From NCBI GenBank assembly GCA_900539945.1, contig UQDV01000002.1, positions 62,001-126,000 of the forward strand: a stretch of DNA of 64,000 nucleotides, written 5' to 3'. The notes beneath the pieces are model-generated. The model worked only from the letters and a program-made list of their open reading frames with translations. It ran no database searches and was not told where the DNA came from. The DNA is from an uncultured Faecalibacterium sp. Its GTDB lineage: Bacteria > Bacillota > Clostridia > Oscillospirales > Ruminococcaceae. The position numbers were made by a program, and so were the translations under genes. Shown here in pieces: positions 52,988 through 62,172 of the stretch (its first letter is position 1; each line of letters opens with the position of its first letter).

Positions 52988-53982
52988 CCCGGGCCTATCT
53001 GGCCTTTACCGACACCGGTCTGGCACTGGCCCGGCGGCTGGCAGACGCCCTGCCCGGCAGTGTGGACCACTGCGGCAGCGGCGGCGTCTCCCTTGCCGGG
53101 TGGACCGCCCTGCAGTTTGCGCAGAGCGACGCCCTTGTTTTTGTGGGAGCCGTGGGCATTGCGGTGCGGGCCATTGCGCCGCACTGCCGCAGCAAGGCAT
53201 CAGACCCGGCGGTGGTGGTACTGGACGAATGCGGCCGCTTTGCGGTGCCGGTGCTGTCCGGTCATCTGGGCGGTGCCAATGACCTGGCCCGTGCACTGGC
53301 CGCCGTGTGCGGAGCCGTTCCGGTGATCACCACAGCCACCGACGCCCACGGCATTTTTGCGGTGGACGAGTGGGCAAAGCACCAGAACTGCACGGTGCTG
53401 GAAGCGGAGCGCATCAAGCATATCAGCAGCAAGCTGCTGGCCGGGCAGTCGGTGCGGTTTGCCGCTGAGTTTCCCGTGCAGGGCACCCCGCCCGCCGGGG
53501 TGGATCCTGCACGGACCCCTGCCGAAGCCGATTTTGCCCTTACCCTCTCCCCTGCCGGGGACGCTTTGCATCTGGTGCCCCGCATCGGGGTGCTGGGCAT
53601 CGGCTGCCGCAGGGGGACGTGTGCCGAGCAGTTGGAAGCCGCCTTTGCGGACTTCTGTGCCCGGCACAGCCTTGCCCCGGCGTGCATCACGGCGGCGGCC
53701 AGCATCGACCTGAAGGCTGACGAGGCCGGGCTGCTGGCGTTCTGCCGGGCCCACGGCTGGCCCATCACATTTTATTCTACGGAGCAGCTGCGGGCACTGT
53801 CCGGGCCGTTCACACCATCTCCCTTCGTGCAAAGCGTCACCGGGGTGGACAACGTGTGTGAGCGGGCCGCTGTGCTGGCGTCCGGCGGCTGCATCCGCAT
53901 CCCGAAACAGGCGGGCGGCGGTGTGACCTTTGCGCTGGCGCTGTGCCCCTATGCCCCGGACTGGAGGTGGCTGAATGGCTGA
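52984..53982 (+). CDS. cbiG: Cobalt-precorrin-5A hydrolase
   Basis: A 332-residue protein that opens the delta-lactone and removes the C20 two-carbon fragment in the anaerobic pathway. Seen: FVGAVGIAVRAIAPH; VVVLDECGRFAVPVLSGHLGGAN, the CbiG signature; ATDAHGIFAVDEWA; and the C-terminal domain with GIGCRRGTCAEQLEAAF. Its presence shows the oxygen-independent route. Four-base overlap with cbiF, 8 bases with cbiH. Confidence 0.95.
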   Translation: MTRAYLAFTDTGLALARRLADALPGSVDHCGSGGVSLAGWTALQFAQSDALVFVGAVGIAVRAIAPHCRSKASDPAVVVLDECGRFAVPVLSGHLGGANDLARALAAVCGAVPVITTATDAHGIFAVDEWAKHQNCTVLEAERIKHISSKLLAGQSVRFAAEFPVQGTPPAGVDPARTPAEADFALTLSPAGDALHLVPRIGVLGIGCRRGTCAEQLEAAFADFCARHSLAPACITAAASIDLKADEAGLLAFCRAHGWPITFYSTEQLRALSGPFTPSPFVQSVTGVDNVCERAAVLASGGCIRIPKQAGGGVTFALALCPYAPDWRWLNG

Positions 53983-54709
53983 TATCGTATATGTGGTCGG
54001 GCTTGGCCCCGGCGACCCGCAGTTTTTGACCGCACAGGCGCAGAGCGCCCTGGAAGAAGCCGAGGTGCTGTGCGGCTATCCGGTCTATCTGGATCTGGTA
54101 CGCCCCTATTACCCGGAAAAAGAATATTACGCCACCGGCATGACCAAAGAACTGGACCGCTGCCGCTGGGCACTGGAAACTGCCCACAGCGGCCGGACCG
54201 TGGCTCTGGTGTGCAGCGGCGACGCCGGAGTGTACGGCATGGCCAGCCCTCTGCTGGAGCTGGCCGAAGGCTGCCCGGACGTGACCGTGGAGGTGGTGCC
54301 CGGCCTGACTGCCGCCCTGAGCGGCGGCGCGGTGCTGGGTGCCCCGCTGGCCCATGATTTCTGTGTGCTCTCTCTTTCCGACCGGCTCACCCCGTGGAAG
54401 GTCATCGAAAAGCGGCTGGCCGCAGCGGCCATGGGCGATTTCTGCATGGCGGTGTACAACCCTTCTTCCAAGGGGCGGCCGGACTATCTGGCCCGGGCCG
54501 TGCGCATCCTGCTGCAAAACGGCAAGGCCCCGGACACCGTCTGTGGGCTGGTGCGCAACATCGGCCGGGAGGGCCAGAGCGCTCAGGTGCTGACGCTGGC
54601 TCAGCTGGAGCAGACGCCCGTGGATATGTTCACCACCGTGTACATCGGCAACCGCAACACCCGGGTGCTGCAGGGCCGCATGGTCACGCCGCGGGGGTAC
54701 CGCGTATGA
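53975..54709 (+). CDS. cbiH: Cobalt-precorrin-3 C17-methyltransferase
   Basis: A 244-residue ring-contraction methylase. Seen: VYVVGLGPGDPQFLTAQAQSAL, VALVCSGDAGVYGMASPLLEL, LTAALSGGAVLGAPLAHDFC, CMAVYNPSSKGRPDYLARA and MFTTVYIGNRNTRV, all typical of CbiH/CobJ. It ends in an ATGA overlap with cbiJ. Confidence 0.96.
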   Translation: MADIVYVVGLGPGDPQFLTAQAQSALEEAEVLCGYPVYLDLVRPYYPEKEYYATGMTKELDRCRWALETAHSGRTVALVCSGDAGVYGMASPLLELAEGCPDVTVEVVPGLTAALSGGAVLGAPLAHDFCVLSLSDRLTPWKVIEKRLAAAAMGDFCMAVYNPSSKGRPDYLARAVRILLQNGKAPDTVCGLVRNIGREGQSAQVLTLAQLEQTPVDMFTTVYIGNRNTRVLQGRMVTPRGYRV

Positions 54710-55446
54710 GGGCAGTGGTGTTCAGCGGCACCACCGAGGGCCGCATTTTTTCCCGGCAGCTGGCCCAGTTTGGAGCGGACGTTCTGGTGAGCGTGGCCAC
54801 CCCGCTGGGCAGCGAGGAACAGGGCAGCTTTGCCGGCATCACAGTGCACTGCGGTCGGTTGACCCCGGACGAGATGGCCGCCCTTGTGCAGGGAGCCGAC
54901 CTGTGCGTAGACGCCACCCACCCCTATGCGGTGGACGCCACCCGCAACATCCGCACGGCCTGCCGCACCGCCGGGGTGGAATATCACCGGCTGCTGCGTG
55001 CGCAAAGCCCCCTGCCTGCCGGGAGCATGGTGTTCCAGTCGGCGGCACATGTGGCGGATTTTCTGGTCCAAACGCAGGGCAATGTCCTGCTGGCCACCGG
55101 GGCCAAGGAGCTGCCTGCCTTTGCGCAGCTGACCCCGGAACGGCTGTACCCCCGTGTGCTGCCCACGCTGGACGGCATTGCCGCCTGCGAGGCCGCGCAC
55201 ATCCCCCACAAGAATATCCTTGCTTTGCAGGGGCCGTTCTCCTACGCGCTGAACCGGGCCCTGCTGGAGCAGTTCTCCATTCGCTTTCTCGTGACCAAGG
55301 ACGGCGGGGCCGCCGGTGGCTTTGCCGAGAAAGCGCAGGCTGCCGCCGACACCGGCGTCCAGCTCATCGTGATCCGCCGCCCGGCCGAGACCGGTGAGAC
55401 GGCAGACCAGATCCTGACCCGCTGCAGGGAGGTGCTGAAAGGATGA
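54706..55446 (+). CDS. cbiJ: Cobalt-precorrin-6A reductase
   Basis: A 246-residue NADH-dependent reductase. The ATG at 54706 overlaps the cbiH stop; the longer frame upstream is out of context. Seen: AVVFSGTTEGRIFSRQLA, CVDATHPYAVDATRNIR, NVLLATGAKEL, LQGPFSYALNRALLEQF, and FLVTKDGGAAGGFAEKAQAA, the CobK/CbiJ pattern. Confidence 0.94.
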   Translation: MRAVVFSGTTEGRIFSRQLAQFGADVLVSVATPLGSEEQGSFAGITVHCGRLTPDEMAALVQGADLCVDATHPYAVDATRNIRTACRTAGVEYHRLLRAQSPLPAGSMVFQSAAHVADFLVQTQGNVLLATGAKELPAFAQLTPERLYPRVLPTLDGIAACEAAHIPHKNILALQGPFSYALNRALLEQFSIRFLVTKDGGAAGGFAEKAQAAADTGVQLIVIRRPAETGETADQILTRCREVLKG

Positions 55447-56639
55447 TCACACTCATTGGTATGGGCTCCGGCACCCCCGGCAGCCTGACCGCACAGGGTC
55501 TTGCCGCCCTGCAGGGTGCCGACCGCATCCTGGGCGCAAAGCGGCTGCTGGCCACACTGCCGGAGGGCTGCACCGAAAACCTGCAGGCCCTGTACAAACC
55601 GGACGAAATTCTGGCCTGTCTGGCCGCGCACCCGGACGAGGAAATTGCGCTGGTGTACAGCGGCGATACCGGGTTCTACTCCGGCGCATCCCAGCTGCTG
55701 CCCATGCTGCGGGCCTTTGGCATCTCCTGCCGGGTGCTGCCCGGCCTTTCCAGCGTACAGCTGCTGGCCGCCGCCGTAGGCCGCCCCTGGCAGGGCTGGA
55801 CTCTTGTTTCTGCCCACGGCTGTGCCTGCGACCCGGTGTCCGCCTGCATGAACCATAAAACCGTATTCTTTCTCACCGGCGGGGCCGAGACCCCGGCCAC
55901 CCTGTGTGCCGCACTGACCGCCGCCGGGCTGGGCGATGCCCACGCCCTTGTGGGCGAAAACCTTGGCACGCCCGACGAAAAGATCCACTTTGGCACCGCA
56001 CAGGAACTGGCCGGGCAGGCCTTTGCTTCCCTGAGCGTCCTGCTGGTGGAACATGCCGTTCACCCGGAACGCCGCACCCCCGGCCTGCCGGATGAGGCCT
56101 TCATCCGGGGCGAGGTGCCCATGACCAAGCAGGAAGTGCGGGCCGCCGCGCTGGCCAAACTGGCCGTGCGCCCCGCCGATACCCTGTGGGACGTGGGGGC
56201 CGGTACCGGCAGCGTGAGCGTGGAGCTGGCACTGGCCGCCCCGCAGGGGCATGTGTATGCGGTGGAGTGTGAGCCGGACGCCTGCGCCCTCATCCGCCGG
56301 AACCGCGAAAAATTTGCGGCGTGGAACCTCTCCCTCATTGAGGGCCGTGCCCCTGCCGCACTGGAAGCCCTGCCTGCCCCGGATGCCGTGTTCATTGGCG
56401 GCACCAAGGGCAGCATGGCCGCGGTGGTGGACACGGTTCTGGCCAAAAACGCCAATGCGCGCATCTGCATTGCCGCCATTGCGCTGGAATCCCTGAGCGC
56501 CGCCATTGCAGCCCTTACGGCTCATGGCCTTTCCGCTGAGGTGACCCAGCTTGCCGTGAGCCGTACCAGACCGGCAGGCAGGCTCCACCTGCTGACCGCC
56601 AACAACCCCATTTTTCTGATCACGGGGGAACGCAAATGA
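55443..56639 (+). CDS. cbiET: Cobalt-precorrin-6B methyltransferase, fused CbiE-CbiT
   Basis: A 398-residue bifunctional enzyme. Residues 1-200 are CbiE, the C5-methylase (LIGMGSGTPGSLTAQGLAAL, VYSGDTGFYSGASQLL). From about 215 it is CbiT, the C15-methylase/decarboxylase (MTKQEVRAAALAKL, DTLWDVGAGTGSVSVELA, FIGGTKGSM). The fused CobL-like form is common in Clostridia. Four-base overlaps on both sides. Confidence 0.95.
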   Translation: MITLIGMGSGTPGSLTAQGLAALQGADRILGAKRLLATLPEGCTENLQALYKPDEILACLAAHPDEEIALVYSGDTGFYSGASQLLPMLRAFGISCRVLPGLSSVQLLAAAVGRPWQGWTLVSAHGCACDPVSACMNHKTVFFLTGGAETPATLCAALTAAGLGDAHALVGENLGTPDEKIHFGTAQELAGQAFASLSVLLVEHAVHPERRTPGLPDEAFIRGEVPMTKQEVRAAALAKLAVRPADTLWDVGAGTGSVSVELALAAPQGHVYAVECEPDACALIRRNREKFAAWNLSLIEGRAPAALEALPAPDAVFIGGTKGSMAAVVDTVLAKNANARICIAAIALESLSAAIAALTAHGLSAEVTQLAVSRTRPAGRLHLLTANNPIFLITGERK

Positions 56640-57994
56640 TGCAGTTCGTCATCGCCGCACCGCGTTCCGGCAGCGGCAAGACCACCGTCACCTGCGCCCT
56701 GCTGGCCGCTTTGAAAAAGCGGGGCATGGACCCCTGCGCCTTCAAGAGCGGGCCGGACTACATCGACCCCATGTTCCACCGGTCGGTGCTGGGGGTGGAG
56801 AGCCACAATCTGGATCTTTATCTTTCTGCCAAAAATACGGTACGGGAACTGTACGCCCATTATGCCGCCGGACACGGGGCTGTGGTGTGCGAAGGGGCCA
56901 TGGGTTTTTACGATGGGCAGGGCCTGACCACCCGCGCCAGTGCCTGGGAGCTGGCCGATGCGCTGGACCTGCCGGTACTGTTGGTGGTACAGCCCAAGGG
57001 GGCCAGTGTGACGCTGGCAGCAGAGATCCAGGGCCTTGTGCATTTCAAACCGGAGAGCCACATTGCAGGCATCCTGCTGAATGACTGCTCCGAAAAGCTC
57101 TTCCGGATGCTCAAGCCCCTGCTGGAAACCGAGACCGGCCTGCCGGTGCTGGGGTATCTGCCCCGCCTGCCGCAGGCGGTGGTGGAGAGCCGTCATCTGG
57201 GCCTGAAAACCGCCGGAGAGATCACCGATCTTGCCCAGAAGATCGGCCTGCTGGCCGATGCGCTGGAAGCAAATCTGGACTGGGCAACGCTGGAAGCGCT
57301 GACCGAACGACCGGCTCCTGCCCCGGTGCCGCCGCCTGCTCTGCAAACGGCGGGCGTCCGCATTGCTGTGGCACAGGATAAGGCATTCTGCTTTGCCTAC
57401 GCCGAAACGCTGGACTGCCTGCGCACTGCCGGGGCAGAGCTGGTGTTCTTCAGTCCGGTGCACGACACCACCCTGCCGGAGGACATCTGCGGGCTGTATC
57501 TGCCCGGCGGCTACCCGGAACTGTATGCCCGGCCGCTGAGCGAAAACAAAACCATGCGCGATGCCATCCGGGATGCCGTAAATGGCGGCCTGCCCACGGT
57601 GGCAGAGTGCGGCGGCTTTCTGTATCTGGGGCAGACGCTGGAAGATGCCAGCGGTACCGCCTGGCCCATGGCAGGCGTTCTGCCCGGCAAAGGCGTCAAG
57701 GTGGGGCGGCTGGTGCGGTTCGGCTATGCCGACATGACCGCCAAAGCCGACAGCCTGCTGTTCCATGCCGGAGAGCATTTGTATATTCACGAATTCCACC
57801 ACTGGGATTCCACCGACAATGGTTCAGACTTTTCCGTTTGGAAAAGCGAAAAAGTACAGTGGGAATGCGGATTTGCAAGCATGAGTTTGTACGCCGGTTT
57901 CCCGCATCTTTACTGGGTAGGCACTCCCCTGCCCCGCCGCTTTGTGAGCGGTGCAAAGTTCTATCAACGACAAAAGAGAAACACACATGACTGA
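56636..57994 (+). CDS. cbiA: Cobyrinate a,c-diamide synthase
   Basis: A 452-residue glutamine amidotransferase that amidates the a and c side chains with ATP and glutamine. Seen: the P-loop APRSGSGKTTVTCALL; FKSGPDYIDPMFH; CEGAMGFYDG; and a C-terminal class I amidotransferase domain with LYLPGGYPELYA and the nucleophile Cys in VAECGGFLYLG. Eight-base overlap with cobT. Confidence 0.95.
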   Translation: MMQFVIAAPRSGSGKTTVTCALLAALKKRGMDPCAFKSGPDYIDPMFHRSVLGVESHNLDLYLSAKNTVRELYAHYAAGHGAVVCEGAMGFYDGQGLTTRASAWELADALDLPVLLVVQPKGASVTLAAEIQGLVHFKPESHIAGILLNDCSEKLFRMLKPLLETETGLPVLGYLPRLPQAVVESRHLGLKTAGEITDLAQKIGLLADALEANLDWATLEALTERPAPAPVPPPALQTAGVRIAVAQDKAFCFAYAETLDCLRTAGAELVFFSPVHDTTLPEDICGLYLPGGYPELYARPLSENKTMRDAIRDAVNGGLPTVAECGGFLYLGQTLEDASGTAWPMAGVLPGKGVKVGRLVRFGYADMTAKADSLLFHAGEHLYIHEFHHWDSTDNGSDFSVWKSEKVQWECGFASMSLYAGFPHLYWVGTPLPRRFVSGAKFYQRQKRNTHD

Positions 57995-59051
57995 AACGGA
58001 ACTGAAAACTTTACTTTCCGGCATCACCCCGCCGGATGAAGCTGCCCGCGCCGCCGCCCACGCCCACTGGGCCGGGTTGGCCAAACCTCTGGGCGGGCTG
58101 GGCGCACTGGAAACTTTGCTGGAAGATGCCGCCGCCCTCACCGGCAGTGCGGCGCTGGATGTTTCCCGCCGGGCTGTGCTGGTGCTCTGCTCCGACAACG
58201 GCGTGGTGGCTCAGGGCGTGAGCCAGACCGACCAGAGCGTGACCCGCGCAGTGGCGGAGAATCTGGCTGCCCGGCGTACCAGCGTGTGCCAGATGGCCCG
58301 TACTGCCCACTGCGATGTGGTGCCCGTGGACATGGGCATAGCCGGAGACCCGGTGCCGGGGGTGGCAGACTGCCGCATTGCCGCCGGTACTGCCGATTTC
58401 ACGCAGGGTCCCGCCATGACCCGCGCCCAGGCTGTGGAGGCCGTCGGCCGGGGCATCCGGCTGGTGCAGGAGCAGAAAGCTGCCGGTGTGCAGCTGCTGG
58501 CCACCGGCGAAATGGGCATTGGCAACACCACCACTTCCAGTGCGGTGGCAGCGGTGCTGCTGGGCCAGCCGGTGGAACGGATGACCGGCCGGGGAGCCGG
58601 CCTTTCGGATGAAGGGCTGGCCCGCAAGGTGGATGCCATCTGCCGGGGCATCCTGCGCAACGAGCCGGACCCCACAGACCCTCTGGACGTGCTGGCCAAG
58701 CTGGGCGGCTTTGATCTTGCCGGGCTGTGCGGCGTCTTTCTGGGCGGTGCGCTGGAAGGCGTGCCCGTGGTAATGGACGGCTTCATCAGCGGCGTGGCGG
58801 CCCTGTGCGCCGTGCGGCTGTGCCCTGCCGCGGCCAAAGCGGTGTTTGCCAGTCACTGTTCCTCGGAGCCTGCCGCCCGTCTGGTGCTGGATGCACTGGG
58901 CAAGGCCCCGCTTCTCACCGCCGGGCTGCATCTGGGCGAGGGCACCGGCGCTGTGGCCAGCCTCCCGCTGTGGGACATGGCACTGGCGGTGTACGACCAC
59001 TGTTATTCCTTTGCGGAGGGCGGCATCACGCCGTACACCCCGCAATGCTGA
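57987..59051 (+). CDS. cobT: Nicotinate-nucleotide-dimethylbenzimidazole phosphoribosyltransferase
   Basis: A 354-residue enzyme that activates the lower-ligand base to its alpha-ribotide. The ATG at 57987 lies inside the end of cbiA, after an AAAAGAGAAA stretch. Seen: LAKPLGGLGALETL, LVLCSDNGVVAQGVSQT, TGEMGIGNTTTSSAVAAVLLG, GRGAGLSDEGLARK and SHCSSEPAARLVLDALG. Its base preference (dimethylbenzimidazole or adenine) cannot be read here; no bluB or bza gene is in the window. Confidence 0.95.
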   Translation: MTETELKTLLSGITPPDEAARAAAHAHWAGLAKPLGGLGALETLLEDAAALTGSAALDVSRRAVLVLCSDNGVVAQGVSQTDQSVTRAVAENLAARRTSVCQMARTAHCDVVPVDMGIAGDPVPGVADCRIAAGTADFTQGPAMTRAQAVEAVGRGIRLVQEQKAAGVQLLATGEMGIGNTTTSSAVAAVLLGQPVERMTGRGAGLSDEGLARKVDAICRGILRNEPDPTDPLDVLAKLGGFDLAGLCGVFLGGALEGVPVVMDGFISGVAALCAVRLCPAAAKAVFASHCSSEPAARLVLDALGKAPLLTAGLHLGEGTGAVASLPLWDMALAVYDHCYSFAEGGITPYTPQC

Positions 59052-59566
59052 CGCTGGTGATCGGCGGGGCGGCCAGCGGAAAAAGCGAATACGCCGAGAG
59101 TCTGGTACTGCGCAGCACTCTGCCGCGCTATTATCTTGCCACCATGCAGGTGTGGGACGCCGAATGTGCCGCCCGGGTGGAAAAGCACCGCAGAATGCGG
59201 GCGGCAAAACAGTTTGAAACGGTGGAGTGCCCCCTGCATCTGGACGCCGTGCATCTGCCCGCCCGTGGTACCGCGTTGCTGGAAGATCTGGGCAACCTGA
59301 CTGCCAACGAGCTCTATGATCCCGCCGGGGCCGGGCCGCAGACCGCGCAGGCCATTCTTTCCGGGCTGGACGCCGTGTATGCCCAGTGTGAAACCCTGAT
59401 CGTCGTCTCCAACGAGGTGTTCAGCGGCGGGGCCGACTACGCAGGCGACACCGACCGCTATCTGCTGGCGCTGGCGCAGGTGAACAATGCACTGGCCGCC
59501 CGGGCCGACGCCGTGGTGCGGGTGGTGTGCGGCATCCCTGTTTATTATAAAGGAGTGGAAAAATGA
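59045..59566 (+). CDS. cobU: Adenosylcobinamide kinase/guanylyltransferase
   Basis: A 173-residue bifunctional enzyme that phosphorylates and then GMP-activates adenosylcobinamide. The ATG at 59045 overlaps cobT by 7 bases. Seen: the P-loop VIGGAASGKSEYAE; RVEKHRRMRAAKQFETVE with the guanylylated His region; and a C-terminal NEVFSGGADYAGDTDRYL in place of the more usual NEVGxGIVP. A shorter paralogue lies just after cobS. Confidence 0.92.
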   Translation: MLTLVIGGAASGKSEYAESLVLRSTLPRYYLATMQVWDAECAARVEKHRRMRAAKQFETVECPLHLDAVHLPARGTALLEDLGNLTANELYDPAGAGPQTAQAILSGLDAVYAQCETLIVVSNEVFSGGADYAGDTDRYLLALAQVNNALAARADAVVRVVCGIPVYYKGVEK

Positions 59567-60315
59567 TCGTTTTGCAGACCGTTGCCGTGGCGTTCGCCAT
59601 GTTTTCGGCTGTGCCGGTGCCGCAGTTCAACTGGACCGAAAAGAACATGCGGTATGCGATGTGTGCCTTCCCGCTCATCGGGGTGGTCATCGGGCTGCTG
59701 TGGTTCCTGTGCGGCATGCTGCCCCTGCCGGGTGCGGTGCGGGCGGCGGGCTTCTGCCTGATCCCGGTCTGGGTCACCGGCGGCATCCATCTGGACGGCT
59801 ACGCCGACACCTGCGACGCACTTTCGAGCTACGGCGACCGGGAAAAGAAGCTGGAGATCTTAAAGGACCCTCACTGCGGGGCCTTTGCCGTGATCCGTCT
59901 GTGCAGCTACTTTGCGGCCTATCTGGCCCTGTGCGCCTGTGTACAGTTCACCCTGCAGGCAGGGCTGCTTTGGATGATGGCACTGGTGCTGGAACGGGCG
60001 CTCTCCGGCTATGCGGTGACGGCGTTCCCCATGGCAAAGAACACCGGCCTTGCCCACACCTTTGCCTCGGCAGCCGACAGAGCCACTGTACGCCGGGTGC
60101 TGGCCCTTCTGGCCGCTGTACTGTGCTGCGCCATGCTGGCACTGGGTGGTTGGGCGCTGGTGCTGGCCGCACTGGCTGTGCTGTGGCGGTACCACGCCGT
60201 TGCCTGCAAGCAGTTCGGCGGCATCACCGGTGATCTGGCCGGGTGGTTTTTGCAGAAAACCGAGATCTGGATGCTGGCGGCACTGTGTGCCTGCCAGTGG
60301 GGAGGGCTGTTATGA
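59563..60315 (+). CDS. cobS: Adenosylcobinamide-GDP ribazoletransferase (cobalamin synthase)
   Basis: A 250-residue membrane enzyme joining AdoCbi-GDP with alpha-ribazole. Seen: FAMFSAVPVPQF, WVTGGIHLDGYADTCDALSSYGDREKKLEILKD, which is the CobS signature with its metal-binding acidic residues, and FGGITGDLAGWFLQKTE, with about six hydrophobic segments between. Four-base overlaps with both neighbours. Confidence 0.95.
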   Translation: MIVLQTVAVAFAMFSAVPVPQFNWTEKNMRYAMCAFPLIGVVIGLLWFLCGMLPLPGAVRAAGFCLIPVWVTGGIHLDGYADTCDALSSYGDREKKLEILKDPHCGAFAVIRLCSYFAAYLALCACVQFTLQAGLLWMMALVLERALSGYAVTAFPMAKNTGLAHTFASAADRATVRRVLALLAAVLCCAMLALGGWALVLAALAVLWRYHAVACKQFGGITGDLAGWFLQKTEIWMLAALCACQWGGLL

Positions 60316-60629
60316 TCTTTATCACCGGGCCGCTTTACAGCGGCAAGCGCACCTTTGCCAAGACCCTGCCCGGACGGTGCATCTGCGATGTACAGGAGTT
60401 GGCCGCCGGGGCCGAAAATCTGGAAAAACTCGCGGACGAGCTGTCCGCTTACGATATCGTGCTTGCCACCGAGGTGGGCGGCGGCGTGGTACCCATGGAC
60501 CCCGCCGAACGTGCCGGACGCGAAGCCGCCGGGCGGCTGGCCTGTCTGCTGGCCGCACGGGCAGACTGCGTTGTGCAGATGTTCTGCGGCATCCCCACCG
60601 TTCTGAAAGGAGAACTGCCAACATGCTGA
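60312..60629 (+). CDS. Minimal CobU-like P-loop protein
   Basis: A 105-residue protein. The ATG at 60312 overlaps the cobS stop. It keeps a P-loop (FITGPLYSGKRTFAK) and the C-terminal CobU pattern (ATEVGGGVVPMDPAERAGREAAGRLACLLAARAD, then CGIPTVLKG), but lacks the central 60-70 residues that carry the guanylylated His in CobU. The full CobU just upstream has the opposite defect: a normal centre and an altered EVGxGIVP segment. It may be a partner subunit, a kinase-only form or a decaying copy. Confidence 0.7.
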   Translation: MIFITGPLYSGKRTFAKTLPGRCICDVQELAAGAENLEKLADELSAYDIVLATEVGGGVVPMDPAERAGREAAGRLACLLAARADCVVQMFCGIPTVLKGELPTC

Positions 60630-61222
60630 TCTATTTCCTGCGCCACGGCCTGACCGAATACAATGCCGAGAAACGCTATCAGGGCCAGCGGGACATCCCG
60701 CTTTCTGCCGCTGGCCGCGCGATGCTGCGCAAGGCAGACATCGAGCCTCAAACCGTGTACATCACCCCGCTGTGCCGCACCCGGCAGACCGCTGAGGTGC
60801 TGTTCCCCACTGCAAAGCTGGTGGTGGTGGATGGCCTGAAGGAGATGTGCTTCGGCAGCTTTGAGGGCCGCAATTACATTGAGATGGAGCACGACCCGGA
60901 CTATCTGGCCTGGGTGGCCGCCAACTGTGAGAGCCCCTGCCCGGACGGCGAGACCAAGGCTGCTTTTTCTGAGCGCATCTGCCGCGCCTTTTCGGCACTG
61001 GTGGACAAGGCACTGGCCGACGGCGAAGAATTGCTGGTCATCCTGGCCCACGGCGGCACCCAGATGGCCGCGTTGGAGCGCTACGCCCTGCCCCATAAAG
61101 ACTACTACGAATGGTGCGGCCCCAACGCGGGCGGCTTTGTGCTGGACGCCGCCGACTGGGCCGACAAGCGGGTGCTGCACCTTGTAAAGACCGTGCAGTA
61201 CACCAGGGAGGCCGACGTATGA
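60623..61222 (+). CDS. cobC: Alpha-ribazole phosphatase-type histidine phosphatase
   Basis: A 199-residue histidine phosphatase. The ATG at 60623 overlaps the preceding gene by 7 bases. Seen: the catalytic LIYFLRHGLTEYNAEKRYQG, ITPLCRTRQTAEVLF, KEMCFGSFEGRNY, and VILAHGGTQMAALE with the second His. Within this operon it most likely removes phosphate from alpha-ribazole phosphate or cobalamin phosphate. Confidence 0.9.
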   Translation: MLIYFLRHGLTEYNAEKRYQGQRDIPLSAAGRAMLRKADIEPQTVYITPLCRTRQTAEVLFPTAKLVVVDGLKEMCFGSFEGRNYIEMEHDPDYLAWVAANCESPCPDGETKAAFSERICRAFSALVDKALADGEELLVILAHGGTQMAALERYALPHKDYYEWCGPNAGGFVLDAADWADKRVLHLVKTVQYTREADV

Positions 61223-62172
61223 CCGGGCTGGCCGTTCTGGGCGGCTTTGTGCTGGACACCCTCTTCGGCGACCCCGCGTGGCTGCCCCACCCGGTGGTGC
61301 TCATGGGCAAGGCCATCTCCGCGCTGGAAAAGCGCCTGCGCGCCCGCCTGCCCAAAACGCCCCAGGGCGAACTGCTGGGCGGCGGCATCGTGGCTTTTTG
61401 CCTGCCGGTGGGCACCTTTGTGTGCACCGGCCTTGTCTGCCTGGGCGCAGCAAAGCTCAGCCCGTGGCTGGGGCTGGCCGTGCAGATGTTCTGGTGCGGG
61501 CAGGCACTGGCCGCAAAGGGCCTTGCGCAGGAGAGCATGAACGTGCACAAAGAGCTTGTAAAAGGCGACCTGCCCGCAGCCCGCAAGGCTGTGAGCCGTA
61601 TCGTGGGCCGCGACACTCAGGACCTGACCGCTGAGGGTGTGACCAAAGCCGCCGTGGAGACCGTGGCCGAAAACGCCAGCGACGGCGTGATCGCGCCGCT
61701 GCTGTATATGCTCATCGGCGGGGCACCGCTGGCGCTGACCTACAAGGCCATCAACACCATGGACAGCATGCTGGGCTACAAAAACGAAACGTACCTTTCT
61801 TTCGGCCGCATCCCCGCCAAGCTGGACGACGCGGCAAACTATCTGCCCAGCCGTCTGGCGGGTCTGCTGTGGTGCGCGGCGGCGGCCCTGACCGGCAACA
61901 GCGCCAAAAGGGCGTGGCGTATCTGGCGGCGGGACCGGCGCAACCATGCCAGCCCCAACAGTGCCCAGACCGAGAGCGCGTGTGCCGGAGCACTGGGCGT
62001 GCAGTTGGCCGGGCCTGCCTACTATTTTGGGGAATATTACCCCAAGCCTACCATTGGCGACGCCCTGCGTCCCATTGAGCCGGAGGACATCCGCCGCGCC
62101 AATAAAATGATGTATGCCGAAAGCCTGCTGGCCCTGCTGCTGGGACTGGCGATCCGAGGGGTGATCTTATGA
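61219..62172 (+). CDS. cbiB: Adenosylcobinamide-phosphate synthase
   Basis: A 317-residue membrane enzyme attaching aminopropanol (phosphate) to adenosylcobyric acid. Seen: LDTLFGDPAWLPHPVVLMGKAISALE, VSRIVGRDTQDLTAEGVTKAAVETVAENASDGVIAPL, NTMDSMLGYKNE, FGRIPAKLDDAANYLPSRL and the GEYYPKPTIGDALRPIEPEDI end. Four-base overlaps on both sides. Confidence 0.95.
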   Translation: MTGLAVLGGFVLDTLFGDPAWLPHPVVLMGKAISALEKRLRARLPKTPQGELLGGGIVAFCLPVGTFVCTGLVCLGAAKLSPWLGLAVQMFWCGQALAAKGLAQESMNVHKELVKGDLPAARKAVSRIVGRDTQDLTAEGVTKAAVETVAENASDGVIAPLLYMLIGGAPLALTYKAINTMDSMLGYKNETYLSFGRIPAKLDDAANYLPSRLAGLLWCAAAALTGNSAKRAWRIWRRDRRNHASPNSAQTESACAGALGVQLAGPAYYFGEYYPKPTIGDALRPIEPEDIRRANKMMYAESLLALLLGLAIRGVIL

